From Agelaius tricolor (Eukaryota > Chordata > Aves > Passeriformes > Icteridae), in assembly GCA_023055355.1 (NCBI GenBank), contig JALJCS010000024.1, positions 8,509,501 through 8,573,500 of the forward strand: a stretch of DNA of 64,000 nucleotides, read 5' to 3'. The first letter of the stretch is position 1. Each line of letters opens with the position of its first letter. Below, piece after piece: positions 27,601-40,400 of the stretch. The notes beneath the pieces were generated by a model that was not told the origin of the DNA, ran no database searches, and saw only the letters and a list, made by a program, of their open reading frames with translations. The position numbers and the translations under genes are program-made.

Positions 27601-29788
27601 AGCCCCAGCCTACAAATCACAGCTTGCTGTTACACATGAGCAAGTGTAAAAGCCTGGCAAACCCTAAGGCTCGTGCACATCTTGAGCCTTATACAGTTCC
27701 GTGACAGGTGCTGGATTCCCTTGTTTTTCCTTGTTTGCACACACAAAGTGCCTCTCTCTCTCCTCCCTGTGATGTTTTTTAGCTGGTATCAGAGGTACAA
27801 GTGTGTTAGAGCACTCATTTAGTGGGGGAACAGAGAGCTATAAATAATCAGCCATTGGAGCAGCTCTGTGGGGCTCAGGGAAGATGACAAAATGTGCGGC
27901 ACATTGACTACAGCCTAAAGGCTCTCTCCCCATTACTGCTTCCTCTTGGGGACAGTCACTGATGTTTTGGGACATTACAATCCTATACTGAGGGTAGAGA
28001 ATTATAAGGTGCCATCCCTCCAGAAAGGGCCTTCAAGTACTTGGCAGCTGTGCAGCAGCCTGGCCCAGTTAGTTATAGGAAAGTTAGTTATGCCCATCTA
28101 GTTATAGGAAAGAAAGTAACAGACATACCTTCTTTTCTTTTTTTTTTTTCCTCAGGATATGGTTACTTTCTTTCTTTGCTTTGTGTTGTTTTCTTGTTTC
28201 CTGCTCCACCCATACCTTGTCTTCCTAACAGCCACAACCTCTATCTATGGATGGAATTTTATTGTGCATGTTGTGTTCTCATTCCTGTTTTGTACCAACA
28301 TTGAGCCTGAAAAGCTGCCATTGCCTTGCTGAGCTTCCCAGTGGGCACACATGAGCAGGACAGGTGAGAGGGAGCTCCCCCACAGGGCTTAGCTAGGGCA
28401 GGGCTGAGCAGCAACCACAGATGACCTTGCTGGGCTGCAGCATAGAAGTGTCCTGAAATACTCATGTCTTTCTTACAGTAACTGGTAGTCTCTCTCTTTG
28501 TTTATTTTGCTGATTAGGCCTTGCAGAAATAATGAGGTCAATGACCACTTTGACTTGAAAAAGCTGTAGCTGCCAGTCCAGTTCTTTTGAGAAATCAAGA
28601 TCACTTACTTTTTTTTTCCCTGAGAGACACAACCAGTAACTGCTTACAACAGAAAGACTGCCAGAATATTTTGTTTTAACGAGACACCACCTGCCATTTT
28701 ACTTCCTTTTATCCAAGAAACAAAGATATCAAGTTTGGGCCATAAACTTGATGCTAACTGCTGGCATTAGAAGATGCTGACCCTATCTTTGAGTAATTAC
28801 CCTTCACAGTTCTGGCTGATGTCAGGGGGACAAGTGGAAATTAATAAAGCCTACTCATATCTCAGCAGACAAGGGTCACACCTCAGCTGAAATGACACAA
28901 ATACTTCTGCAGCCAAAGGGAATGACAATGCTTTCTTTCTAAAGAATCTCAGCTGGCCTTTGTAACCTTGGAGGGAGATCTCTGACAGAGCAACAGCACT
29001 TGCACACCACTGAATGTGATGTGCGAGTTCATCAAGGTTTTCAGAGACAGCTTACAAAACCTAGGAACTCCTGGTAGAAAGCAATATTTTTTGATGAATA
29101 AGGAAATAGCCTTTCTCTCCCCACACAGTGACTTGATTAAAAGGCCAAGGCATTTGGCAAGCACCAACAACAGTGTTTTCAATTTTTAATACTGTTGTGT
29201 CACTTCCAGTCTCTATCCAATCTTGCTGTATTAGGAGTTTTTATGCAATCTATTTCAAAATCAGCAATTTGTTAACTGGAAGACAAAAAGCTTATTTTAC
29301 AGTAAAAGAAGCTAATCACTCTCTAGGGTCTTCTTTAGCAAACAATTCCTTGGCCAAAACCTGAAAAAATAGCAACAAATTCAGAAATACTTCAATTTCT
29401 TTTGCATTAATCAATGGTTACAAACAGACACCCCTCACAAACCTAAAATGTTGGGGCCAACATGGTGCATGTGGATGGATAGGCTTAACTTTGGCCATGA
29501 GAGCATCCTTCTGCATGCCACAGCTACCCTAACTTCAGAACACAAGTAGTTTTTGGCAGTCTGGATGCTAAGCTGAATCTAAACATAAAGGAATTGGAAT
29601 ATTCAACAGCTACAACTGACCATCTTTTGTTTGTGGTGTGAAAACAGCAGGGGGGTGAAGCCATCATTACAGGCACATCACATTTCTGTGATGGAAAGTA
29701 ACACTGTTCATATTTAAGAGGAAGGTACCCCATCCACCTCTGAACTTCAGAGCTGCAGTCCCAGTCAGCCAGCAAGGGGGGAACAGAT

Positions 29789-29816
29789 TGTGCTTTTCCA
29801 TGTGTGCTTTTCCATG
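29789..29816. repeat. 14-bp tandem duplication
   Basis: TGTGCTTTTCCATG is present twice in direct tandem. No associated gene was recognised. Confidence 0.85.
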
Positions 29817-30125
29817 TGTGGCACTGTACATACCTGAAGATGCAAGGCCTGTCACACATGAGTGAGTTGGTATAACCAGAAAGTCTAGGCATGATAGCAA
29901 TCTCAAGGGAACTGCTCCAAAGATTAATTCCTTTTTGCATCAGTGTAACAAAAAGACATGAGAAACAGGTCTGGAAATCACAGCTTGATGTGGAAAACGC
30001 TCCAGATAGAAATGTTCCTCTGCCTCTTTGTTAAATGAAGAAATATTCACTAAGGGAGAAGATACTTGTTTGGTTTGGGGTACCTAGGAGATCTGGATTT
30101 AGCTCTTAGCAATTTCTCTCTTGGG

Positions 30126-30131
30126 TTTATT
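30126..30131 (-). terminator. HTRA3: Alternative poly(A) signal AATAAA
   Basis: A canonical AATAAA occurs on the minus strand about 1.17 kb beyond the stop codon. It is a possible distal cleavage site for HTRA3. Hexamers are frequent by chance in AT-rich DNA, so this is weak. Confidence 0.3.
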
Positions 30132-30484
30132 ACACAGAAGTCTCACATGCTCTAGCTGTAAAACAGGGTTACTGGTGTGCTTCCCTTCTGTTTCTCATCA
30201 CATACAGAGGGAACTGAGGACAACAGGACCCCAATTTGATACTCTCTAACTGACATCAAAGCACAGTTCATAAATATGGAAGAACACAGCGTAAATAAAT
30301 GACTTGAGTGCAAAGCATTTCTAAACATAGTCTAAATAAGGGCAGAATAATTATATCATAGGGATGCAAAGGGTTTTCATAACATCAGGGCCCAATTTTC
30401 TGTAAAAAGATTTTCTCTTGGGAGACCTTATTCCAGAGACAGTAGAAGCAGAGAAGACATTTGTTTAAAAAGAGGTTTACATCA

Positions 30485-31295
30485 ACAGATTATTTGTGTA
30501 AACTTTAATCTCCTTACAGTAGAAACATACACAGTCAAAGCCAAAAGTAGTGTAACAATTTTACAGCAAAGCTCACCGGTAAAAATGCAAAACAGGTTTG
30601 TATCAAATTCTTAAAAAATTGTGCACTTTTTCAAACTTAACTTTGTTCAGCACATCGTTTTGATTTATATATAAGGCATTAATTCTATAAGAATCATTTA
30701 CTATATTCCAAAAATCGCATGACCTAGGTGTAACACTCTATAGCCTGACACCATTTTTGTTCCTTTCAATATTTACAGATTTCATCTACCTGCATTGACA
30801 TGGAGCACAGAAGCACTAAGAACAAGCTTTGCCAATAATAGGTTCACATTGAAAAGTTACATAAAAGGAAAAAAAAAGCTCAATTTTGCATTGCAATAAC
30901 TTGGGTTCGGCTGCAGCCATGATTGTAGTTTAAGAATAATTCCCTCTTTATATACTTCCTCACTTCCAGTAGTATTTGGATCTTTTCATAGGCAGAGTTG
31001 AATCTGCTCTGCATCTGCAGCTACAGGAACTGGGACCCATTTCTACAAGCTACCCAAAACCAGTTTTTCTCCTCCTCCCCAGAACACAGTACTTAAGTTT
31101 CTTTGAAATTTAGATCTTCTATAAATGGCATCTTTGAAGTCATTCTAGCTACTATGTACAGAAATGGCTCAGGCAATTAAGTTAGTCCACCTTGTCATTA
31201 GTCAACAGGAAGTATAATTACTGTAGCTGTAAAGGAGGTATCTAGTGTTCCAGAATAAGTGAGTTTACTTATGGTGAGAGCTCCCTCAATTCTAT
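30485..31295 (-). other. HTRA3: HTRA3 3' untranslated region (extent inferred)
   Basis: About 0.8 kb runs from the stop codon to the first credible poly(A) signal on the minus strand. It has no open frame of note and is AT-rich. The end is inferred from an ATTAAA hexamer, not from transcript data. A canonical AATAAA 370 bases further downstream would give a longer UTR of about 1.2 kb. Confidence 0.6.
30504..30509 (-). terminator. HTRA3: Candidate poly(A) signal ATTAAA
   Basis: The minus strand reads ATTAAA, the commonest variant poly(A) hexamer, about 790 nt past the stop. It is followed downstream by a TG-rich stretch (TGTTGATGT at about 30480). It is the most stop-proximal credible signal seen. 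Confidence 0.5.
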
Positions 31296-31461
31296 TTACA
31301 TGACAACTTCAGGCTCAATGTTAAATAGCAAGTCATCATTTCCTCTTCGGACTTCAAGTAGTAGAGGTGATTCATTCATCACAGCGTCCTGCAGGTCACT
31401 GGAAGTCACCAAAGGACGCCCATTGACTTTCACAATAATATCTCCATCCTGGATCCCTCCT
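31296..31461 (-). CDS. HTRA3: HTRA3 exon 9: C-terminal half of PDZ and stop
   Basis: The coding part is 166 nt and encodes residues 412-466, from [18 protein letters not shown] to the C-terminus FNIEPEVVM. The TAA stop is at 31298-31296. The acceptor TTTGCAG|AGGAGGG is chosen because A completes the split Arg codon. Using the AG two bases later would break the frame. The C-terminal EVVM is shared with mammalian HTRA3. Confidence 0.97.
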
Positions 31462-34400
31462 CTGCAAAGGCAAGAACAAGGCACTAAGGATGCATTCGAT
31501 GCAGAGGAAGAGTACAAAGGCTATTCACCATCTCTTTTGCGAATGTAATAAATTTTGATTTGTTTTAGTCTCCACTGAAGGGAAATTCCAGCCTCCTGAC
31601 TGTGAAATAATAACCGGTGGCACTTGCTAAATGCAAAATAAGGCTCAGGTTATTTCACTGAGGATTTTTTTCCTTAACAACAAAAACAATTTTCTCATGT
31701 CTTCTACAAAACTACAGCAAATGAGAAAGAGAAAAAAGGCTTTTATCTATTACTGATTCACTTTACTCAGTCCATTTGCAAGAACATGCTTTTCTGCCAC
31801 CAATATGTATTTCAAGAACTGAAAATTAAAACCTCAAAATTTTGAGACAACTAGACCAGCTAAAGCACTGGGAAATTATTTCTCTCTTGCTGCTCAAATA
31901 TAATCCTTAATAGCTGCTTTCATTAATTTTGGTTTTGATCTTCCTAAAATCATTTTTAGAAATATTTTATTTACTTTTCAACTGTTCTGTCAAACAGCCT
32001 CTTCCTTTAAGATTAAGCACTGTCTCAGATAACAGCTCTGACAGTGCCTTATGTGAACATTATTCTGTTTCCTGCTTAAACTTAATCTAAGTTTCTTTTT
32101 ATTAATATTCAACATACTCCACAAAACTCCTCAAACTAGTTCATTGAATTTGGGATGCTCTTTTTATTTGCACACAGTTAGTGTTTCATAATGTCAACAA
32201 AGGTTGTAGTGAGGTAGGTGGCAGTCTCTTTTACCAAGTAACAGGACAAGAAGAAATGGCCTTATATTGTTCAAAGGGAAGTTTAAATTGGAAAATAGGA
32301 AAAATTCCTTCACAGAAAGGGTTTTCAAACACTGCAACAGGTCACTCAGCAAAGTGGTGGTGTCACCATCCCTGGAGGAATTTAAAAGATGGGAAGAAGT
32401 GGCACTTAGAGACAGCTCACCGGTGGCCTTGGCAGTTCTGGGTTCATGGTTTGACTTGATGATCTTAAGGGTCATTTCCAACCTAAACAATTCCATTATT
32501 TAAATAGTTCTGAAATGCTTAGTTGTTGTACAGGCAAGCAGAATCTTAGCACAAATATTTTAAACCTAAAGGCACAATTTTTAATTGTTTAAATACAGAT
32601 CAAGCCTGGAAGAGGAAATACTTGAATATAAAAAGAAATATTACCTTCTAGTATCCCTTTGGAGGTTTATTTGTGGTGAAGAAAATACTGTGCTCTACCT
32701 ACCTATGAGAAGGTGAGTTTGGAACAACTTCGTGTACATAAATTCCACTTCTGACATCAGGAAAATCAGCATTACTGTGCTTCAGTTCCTCCACCAAGCT
32801 GAAAGAAGAACAAAGTTATAAAGAATTTGATTGCACTACAAAAGCATATAAATATTTTTTATTTATTAAGACTTTTTGTGACAAAAAGTAAAAGACTTAA
32901 TTAATTGTTTAGCCTGTTGTTTTGTGATGAAAATATAGGGGATTTGGACTTAGATTAAAACAAACTATATAGATTTTAAGAGAGGTAAAACTCCTTACCT
33001 GTTCAAAGCATGCTAAACTTAATGGTCTTGCAAATCTCCTGCAAGAATCTGACTTTGGCTCTTTGCAGCAGTAGCACAGAGGGCCTTGTTCATGGGCACA
33101 AGAACAGAAGCACTCCCAGGGACAAAAGGTTTTTCTGCCCAAACACTTAGTGCTGGTGACAGGGCAGAAATTTGCTAACTTTTCTAGTTTCTTTTATTTT
33201 ACAAGTGATTCTTAATTTGTCTTTATCTAGAACAATGGAGTTTTTGATAACTCCAGAGAGAAGACAGATCAGAGCTGGAAACAAAGCTGGATCAAAGCTT
33301 CAGTTTCCCCAAGTTGTCATCAGCAATTTGTGCATCACTTTCTAAAGAAAGAAGACAGGAACCCCCTGCAAAATAGAGCCTCTACAAACATCCCCTCATT
33401 TCAGAGATGGTGACATCATTTCAGGTCAATGTGTACAATGTGGGTTAAAACCCCTTTCTGGAAAGATTTTAAACCAAGGATGGATCACTGGGCTGTCTGC
33501 CATGAAAAACTGGGGTCCCACAGAAGGAAAACAAGCCAAAATGGCTACACAGCTTCTCTTTATTTGATTTAGTACTGAGGAAGCTAACAATTGAATAACT
33601 AAAGCAAACACAACAAGGGAAGTGGTCTTTTTCTGAAAATAGGCCTGCAGACATCTTACATGGCTTCCTTAGATGTTCCAAAAGCAGTAAAATCTCACAT
33701 CATGTTCACAATTATGCAGAGAAATTCTGAGTGTCTCTCCACCAGTGATGTTAATGCCATTACACTGATTCATTCCAGCTGAGGATCTGACCCTTCAGGG
33801 AGGACTGCAGGAGAGTAGCTCAAGGAAAAAAGATGGCTTTACTACAACCCCAGCTGGAAATTGTCTTGTTTAATTTTGCAGTCTACTGCCACATTGGAAA
33901 CATGCCTACTGCTGGGGAAGAACACCAGCACAAGAGCACTCATTTATTATCCAAGAATATATCTGGGTAACAGCAAGACACAAAGCAATGTAAGAGGGAA
34001 AAGGCAGTAAAGAGCCAGAGGAGGGTGTCCATTTCTGGCTTTGTTAACACAGAGGCACAAAGCTTTAGTCTGGCACTTCAGCAGCTCTTTCTAGTTAATG
34101 GCTAGGCACCAAACCTCACACCATATGGCCTCCAATGGCACTGATAAAACACCACCAAACCCTCCATCAGCTGATCTGTCATTGGCACTCAGAGTCACCT
34201 GAAAGCACCTTTTTTTTTTTAATGCCACCTAAAACTTGGTGTAACTCCAGATGTCCTTGTCAAGAACTAAAATCAGTATTTAGAGAATTTCCAGGTCTCA
34301 GAACATAGATTTCACCTATATCATTTAAATGCCTGCACATTTCCTAGAAGCCAATGTCCACTTTTGGATCTCTGAAGATTTGTAGAGAAAGATGAATGAA

Positions 34401-37400
34401 TTTCTGAAGCACTGCTGACCACATCTTGTGTGCATGAACATACCACTACCTCTCTAGGATACTTACGCAGGTGTTATTGTCAGCATTCTGATGCCAATGA
34501 AACGTTTCTTCCCATCTGAAAGGAACACAGAGGATATTTAAGACATTTAGGTAAACACTACCTAAAAATAAATACCTAAAAATAACTTCTCTGATGACCC
34601 AAAATACCTGAAAATTAAAATGGAATGTATCAGATTTTAACAAAACTAAACAAAATTACACACATCTGTACTAAAGTGGGTTTTTTTAATTAGCTTTGGT
34701 CTACAAATTACAATCCCTCTCCCTGCAACTAGGGGTAAGAGAGAAAGCTCATTTACATTCTCTAAGAGTTTTTCCTCCAGGAAACTGCTGTGATTTAGTA
34801 TCACATGAATTCAGCAAATAGAAAATTTCATAACCAGCTACCATTTAATCTGAAACTGATCAATACAATTTCCTCACATGATGTTCTCATTAAAATGTAG
34901 AAATGGAATCTAAACATCTAAATTTCCACTTTTCAGAGAAGGGGCAATCAAAAGATTCACACTGATTATAATGCAAATGGCTTGTTATTTCTACCCCAAA
35001 GAATAAAAAGCAAGTTTAAAAAATATCCCAAAACATGTAGACCTTTGCCAAAATGATCACAAAAATACTCAGAAGGTGGAGCACCTCTGCTATGAAGATG
35101 GGCTGACAGAGTTGGGGTTGCTCATCCTAGAGAAGAGAAGGTTCCAGGGACACCTTAATGAGGTCTTTCAGTATTTAAAGAGGGCTTATAAGACAGGACA
35201 AAAGGTAATGGCTTCAAACTAAAAGGGGGTAGATTGGCAGTAGGTATCAGGAAGAATTTTTTATTATGAGGGTTGTAGCACATTGGAAAATGCTGCCCAG
35301 AGAAGTGGTAGATGCCTCAGCTGCCAACACTCAAGGTCAGGTTGGATGCAATGAAAGGTGTCCCTGATCACTGCAGAGGGGTTGGACTAGATGAACTTTA
35401 AAGGTCCCTTCTGATAGAAACTATTCTGTAATTTTATGATTTGCCAGGACTCTGTGGAATTTGAAATGGTGAGAAATCACTCCTGTAGGAAGAACACCAT
35501 ATTTCTGAAGTTAGCTTTTACTAAGCCAAGATATTGCACAGCTGGCTTATGAAAAAAATGCACTTTGATGACTTCCTGCAGTGAGTGCTGCAGTACTCAG
35601 TTACATCCGCCATGAAACAATATTTCCCCTTACTTGTTCCAGCACAACAACTTCACAAGATCTTTGAGTTTCTCCAGGTTCTCAAATGAGGAAAAAAGAG
35701 ATCTACACACTCTTCTCTAGCTCTTATTCTTTCCAAGAAAAATACTCCCAAGTAAAGGACTTAGTTCTGAATATTACACATGCCAAATATTCCCACTGGA
35801 GTCACTGAAAATGTTGACTACTAAACATTGGATTTACTACACTCTGAAAAATCTGGCATCCATAACTGTCATCCCTACTTTGCCCTGAAATGCTTGGCTC
35901 TCCTCTATTTTAAAAGAAAACTAGCAAGATCAAAATCAGCTATTGTAAGAGTGTCAAGAAGTTCAATTGCTCAAATTTGAAGTCTGAAGAGCTTTGGGCA
36001 TGACCATGAACTAGCTCACAGTGCTCCTCCAGTCCCCATGGTAGAAATGTAATTTTTCACTTTTTAAAAATATTCAGACATGATAATTCTCCCCCCTAAA
36101 AACAATCCCCTTGCCCATGCAATGTAGACAGTTAAATAATGAAATTCCCTTCATAAGAGCAGTGACAGCATCTGTGATGAGAGTTCTCCCTTTGCATTAA
36201 ACAATTTGATGCTGGTCATTGCCTGTGAGGCAGAAATTTGCAGAAACATGAAGATACTCTGGAGCCTGAGTTAAGAATATTTACATGATGAAAAATGAAA
36301 ATGAAAGAAGAGACAAAAGAAATTGACTTGGAAGAAACAGAACTGCAAGAATGAAAAACCGCAGGAGAAATGACACTAGTGATAAAAGGAATTATTTCTC
36401 CAGTGCTAAAGATATATGTAAACATAAAGCTTTAGGGAAAAAATAAGTCTTGCAACTACAGACTTACTCCTAACCAAAATTCTAATTCTACCTTCAACTT
36501 TGGGCAGGTCAAAGTATTCCTTCACTTCTGTTCATGCACTGAAATTCAAAAAGGCCTTCAGCTCTCTCTCTGAAGTAGGTTTGTCATACTGCAAACAGCA
36601 ATTCATACTACAGGAGTAGCAGGCTATTTCATAAAGTAAAACTAAAAAATATGAGCCACAGGTTACTTTAGCAGCAGAGCATACACTCCTCTCTTTCCCC
36701 TCTCCAGACATCTTGTGTGTCAGAATACAAGTTAAAAATTCAGTCCTTTTGTTTCATAAAAGTCCATTCCACTGAATTTAACCCAAGTTAAACACCTTCA
36801 ACAAAAACCACAGTTTTCAACAATGATTAATGGGAATTTAACTGTCCATCTTATTTGAGGTATCAGCAGAGACTGAACAGGCACAGACAACCAGCAGTAG
36901 TGTTTTATCATTCCCAAAGTGTAGGCATGGTGATGTTGGGGCTAAGTCACATTGGCAGAGCAGTGTGTGGCACCTGGAACTACCACTGTCATATTACATC
37001 TGCTCTGTGAATAGAAAGTCTCAAAACCTGTCATTCTGGCAATTTGTGCAATCATGAAAGAAAAGAAAAAATAATTAGGAGAACTGGAATAAAGTGATGT
37101 CACAAATCTAAGGAGCACATCACAAGGGGGCCAGTCCCTCCAGTAGTTAACCTATGTTAGAATAATCAGGTTTACCAAATGTGAAACCATTGTGGCCTAA
37201 AGCTGGAGCACAGCACAGAAGAGAAAGACTCAAATCTCATTTTTGTAAACACCAGGCCAGATTAAACACTGATTCCAGGGGTACAAAGCCAAGCAAACCA
37301 ACCTCAACCACAAGACTAAACTTAAATCTGCTTAGTAATAATAGAAAGTCACAAGCAGCTGACCCAAGTATCTAGAAGAAGTTCACTATTCCCAGAAATT

Positions 37401-40400
37401 TCTGTTTCACAGCAAGGAAAGCACTTGCCTTACTGTTAAACTTTATTTATTGATGCTTGCAATAATAGAGATAAAAGCCAGACAGATAAACACTAACCAA
37501 AGGCAGAAATGTTTATGACTTATAAACTGTAGCAAAAAGAACTGATAAATCCAAATTAAGGGGGCATATACTCAAACTTCTATGGGCTTGAGCAACTGTT
37601 GTGCAAAATTATACCCAATGCAGCTGATTTCAGTGGGGCCAGGATATCACCAGACTTCCAAGTGAAGAAACAGATCCTGCACTTCTTATTCAAGTGCCAG
37701 GCAAAGATACTTTACTGCTAAATCATTTTGCACCTAGCTCATCTTGCAGACTACATGAACAGCCCTGAAAGCATTTAAGAAAGATTCTAATGCCAAATAG
37801 AAAGCATGAAAACAGCTCAAGCCTGTACTACTGGACTCTGTGTAGAGTCCCTTTCATATAGACTACATAGCTGAATTTAATCATTGGTCTGAATCTGTGC
37901 TCAGTAAGGCTCCTAAGCAACCCTCATGATTTGTGGTAATTATTATGGGTAATAATCATTCAAATACAAAGGTAAGAATATGGATTCAACACAACTAATA
38001 CAAGGCCCTGGGGATGTAAAATGAGGGTTCATGTAAATGAGTTGTTTGGTGTGGCCAATGCAGAACTCCCCCATTTCCCCTTGCCCATCTGAAACAAGGT
38101 TTATTCACTTTTCTGCTGGCACTTTTAGAGGCCAAGCTGACCTTTTAGGATGGATTTTCTCTTTATTTTTTTTTTTCAAATTGCTGACTTACTGACTTCT
38201 ACCATAAAGCATCTAAAAGACTTCCTAGTTTTACTGTTCTGCTCAAGTCTAAACTAGGAATAGATAGAGCTAAGACCAAAATGGAGAAATTCCTAAAAAA
38301 AAATTTAAAAATAAAATCAATCAATGCTTAAGTATGTAGTTAACTTCCAGACATAAACACAGAATACACAGCTGATTAAAAGAGATACAGATGGAGACAC
38401 TTAACTTTATGTAGCAATTTAAGACTTCCTAACTATAAAAGGACATTAACCTTATTACTGGTAACCCCAAAATTACCAAAGACTTTCAGACCATTCAACA
38501 GACAAACATCTCTGTGAAGGCTGTGACAAATCTTTAGTCAAAAATACATTAGGTGCTATTATATATTAACAATGCATTAGGTAATATAGAATGTACAGAA
38601 AATATAACCAGTGCAAATTCCTCATTCAAATTGCATCCTCTACTTTTCCCCCACTCTCCATTCCTGTTCTTCAACAGATCAGATATTTGAAGCTATATAT
38701 AACAGATGAGATTTAAAAAAATATATGTCTTCTATATAAAACATTTATCTGATCAACTGAGATTTGAAAGACTAATGTCCAGCTTATTAAACAATTGAGT
38801 ATCTACTATGCCAGAATAAATCTGGAAAGAGTGGTATCCTAAGGGAATGTTATCATCTTCAGGCAATATGATATTAAGAGCAAAATGGTAATACCCACAA
38901 ATGTCTTTCTATGACCTAATTGTACCATAAGGGAGGATCCCACTGAAACTACTGAAATATAACTGGAAGAAAACGTGATAGAAACATCCCTAAAATTCTG
39001 CTTACATAATTCATTATGCCAAAAAATAGCAACTATACAATAAACCAGAGAACTATTACTAAGGGCCTAAGAAATGAAAACTAAGTCCCAAATATGTGGT
39101 GAAAATATTTCCTAGAAACTTTCTCTATGCATTAAGGGCAGTAAATGACTGCTCTGCTATAGCAAAATTATAAGATGCACTTCAGAGAAGCAAAAGCAAA
39201 AAAAATTTGAAAAATAATTAATAAAATTTCCTGTGCCCCAGGATTTTTGGAGCAATGACAGTCCCATTGACACTAAGAGAAAGTGTAAATCCTTTTGATT
39301 AGGGAATTATGTGATATGATTAAAAATAAAAATCTGTATGTTACAATCCCAGTATAAACTTGAATCTTTCACAGTTTTTGCCCTGGAAGAACAGGGTTCT
39401 TCCATGGGCAAAGCTGTCTCTGGGCCCTTAGCTTGGCTCATCATTCTGTGGAGGTAAAGGTGCCTGAAGGAGCAAGGTGACTGATTTCAGTGGTGACACC
39501 CCTGACCTTCACTGACTTTCCAGCCCCAGTTACCAGGAGATGGTGAGTTCTGCACAAAGCCTGAGTTCATGCCTCTAGGCAAGGCCTGCAGGCTGAGTCA
39601 CTGCTCCTCCCTGGACTGGGACAAGCAGTTTGGTTCTAAAGAGTAACATCACTAATGAGACACCTGTTTGTTTTAGAAACCAACAATAAGTTAGTAACCA
39701 GGGTGAATACATAAGTTTTTTTGACATGCTGACTGAAACAAAATTATGTCAGCTACTTTGAAATGCATTTCTCAGCATATAATTAACAACCTTTTTTCAA
39801 CTACTTGTCCCCCTTCTCTCAAATCAACAGTGAAAACAATATGGTTTGTGGAATCCAACAGAGCACAGATGAGGGGACCCATCAAGTTTGTGATGCTCTC
39901 ATACAAGCAGATGCATCACTTTAAAACCACTGACTAAGGAAGTTTCCAAAATAACAGTATCTGAGAAGACAGTAGGGAAACAACCCTGGCATCAGAACTG
40001 GATGAACTCAGGAGAAGACAAGATTAATAACAAAGATTCAAGAGAAGAAGCAGCAGCAGCCAACACTCGTGATAAAAGATTAGTAGTAGGGTGTGGACAG
40101 ATAAATTGGCAAGTGAAAGAGTAAGGAAGGTTTGGCCTGGATGCAGCATTACTAGATCAGATTTGGCTGTGCAGCCTGTAGTATGACATCTAGAGCAGGG
40201 TGACAGATATGGTGCAGGCATGTAAAAAAAGTCTAAAGTACTGCAGTTGTCATTGCCAATAGATTTAGATTTATATGCTGTCCAGTGCAGAGGCCTTTCT
40301 TTCTGCCTCTCTCCCATCTTCCCACGTATTTCTTCACAAATTAGTAACAGCCCTTCTTCCACCAGGGCCTGAGAGTCTGTCACAATATGTGATTATATAG

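Larger units (their letters stand above)
18674..30484. other. Intergenic 3' flank of HTRA3, no gene recognised
   Basis: Nearly 12 kb without a recognisable exon or young repeat. Local features are purine-rich (26180-26230), A/C-rich (24180-24250) and GTT-repeat (26295) tracts. The longest frames (154 codons at 27133-27597 and 138 at 29524-29940, both minus) show no domain or signature. Confidence 0.65.

Noticed and set aside
29524..29940. 138-codon minus frame just beyond the HTRA3 3' end
   Set aside because: It is the same strand as HTRA3 but lies past the poly(A) signals, and no homology was recognised.
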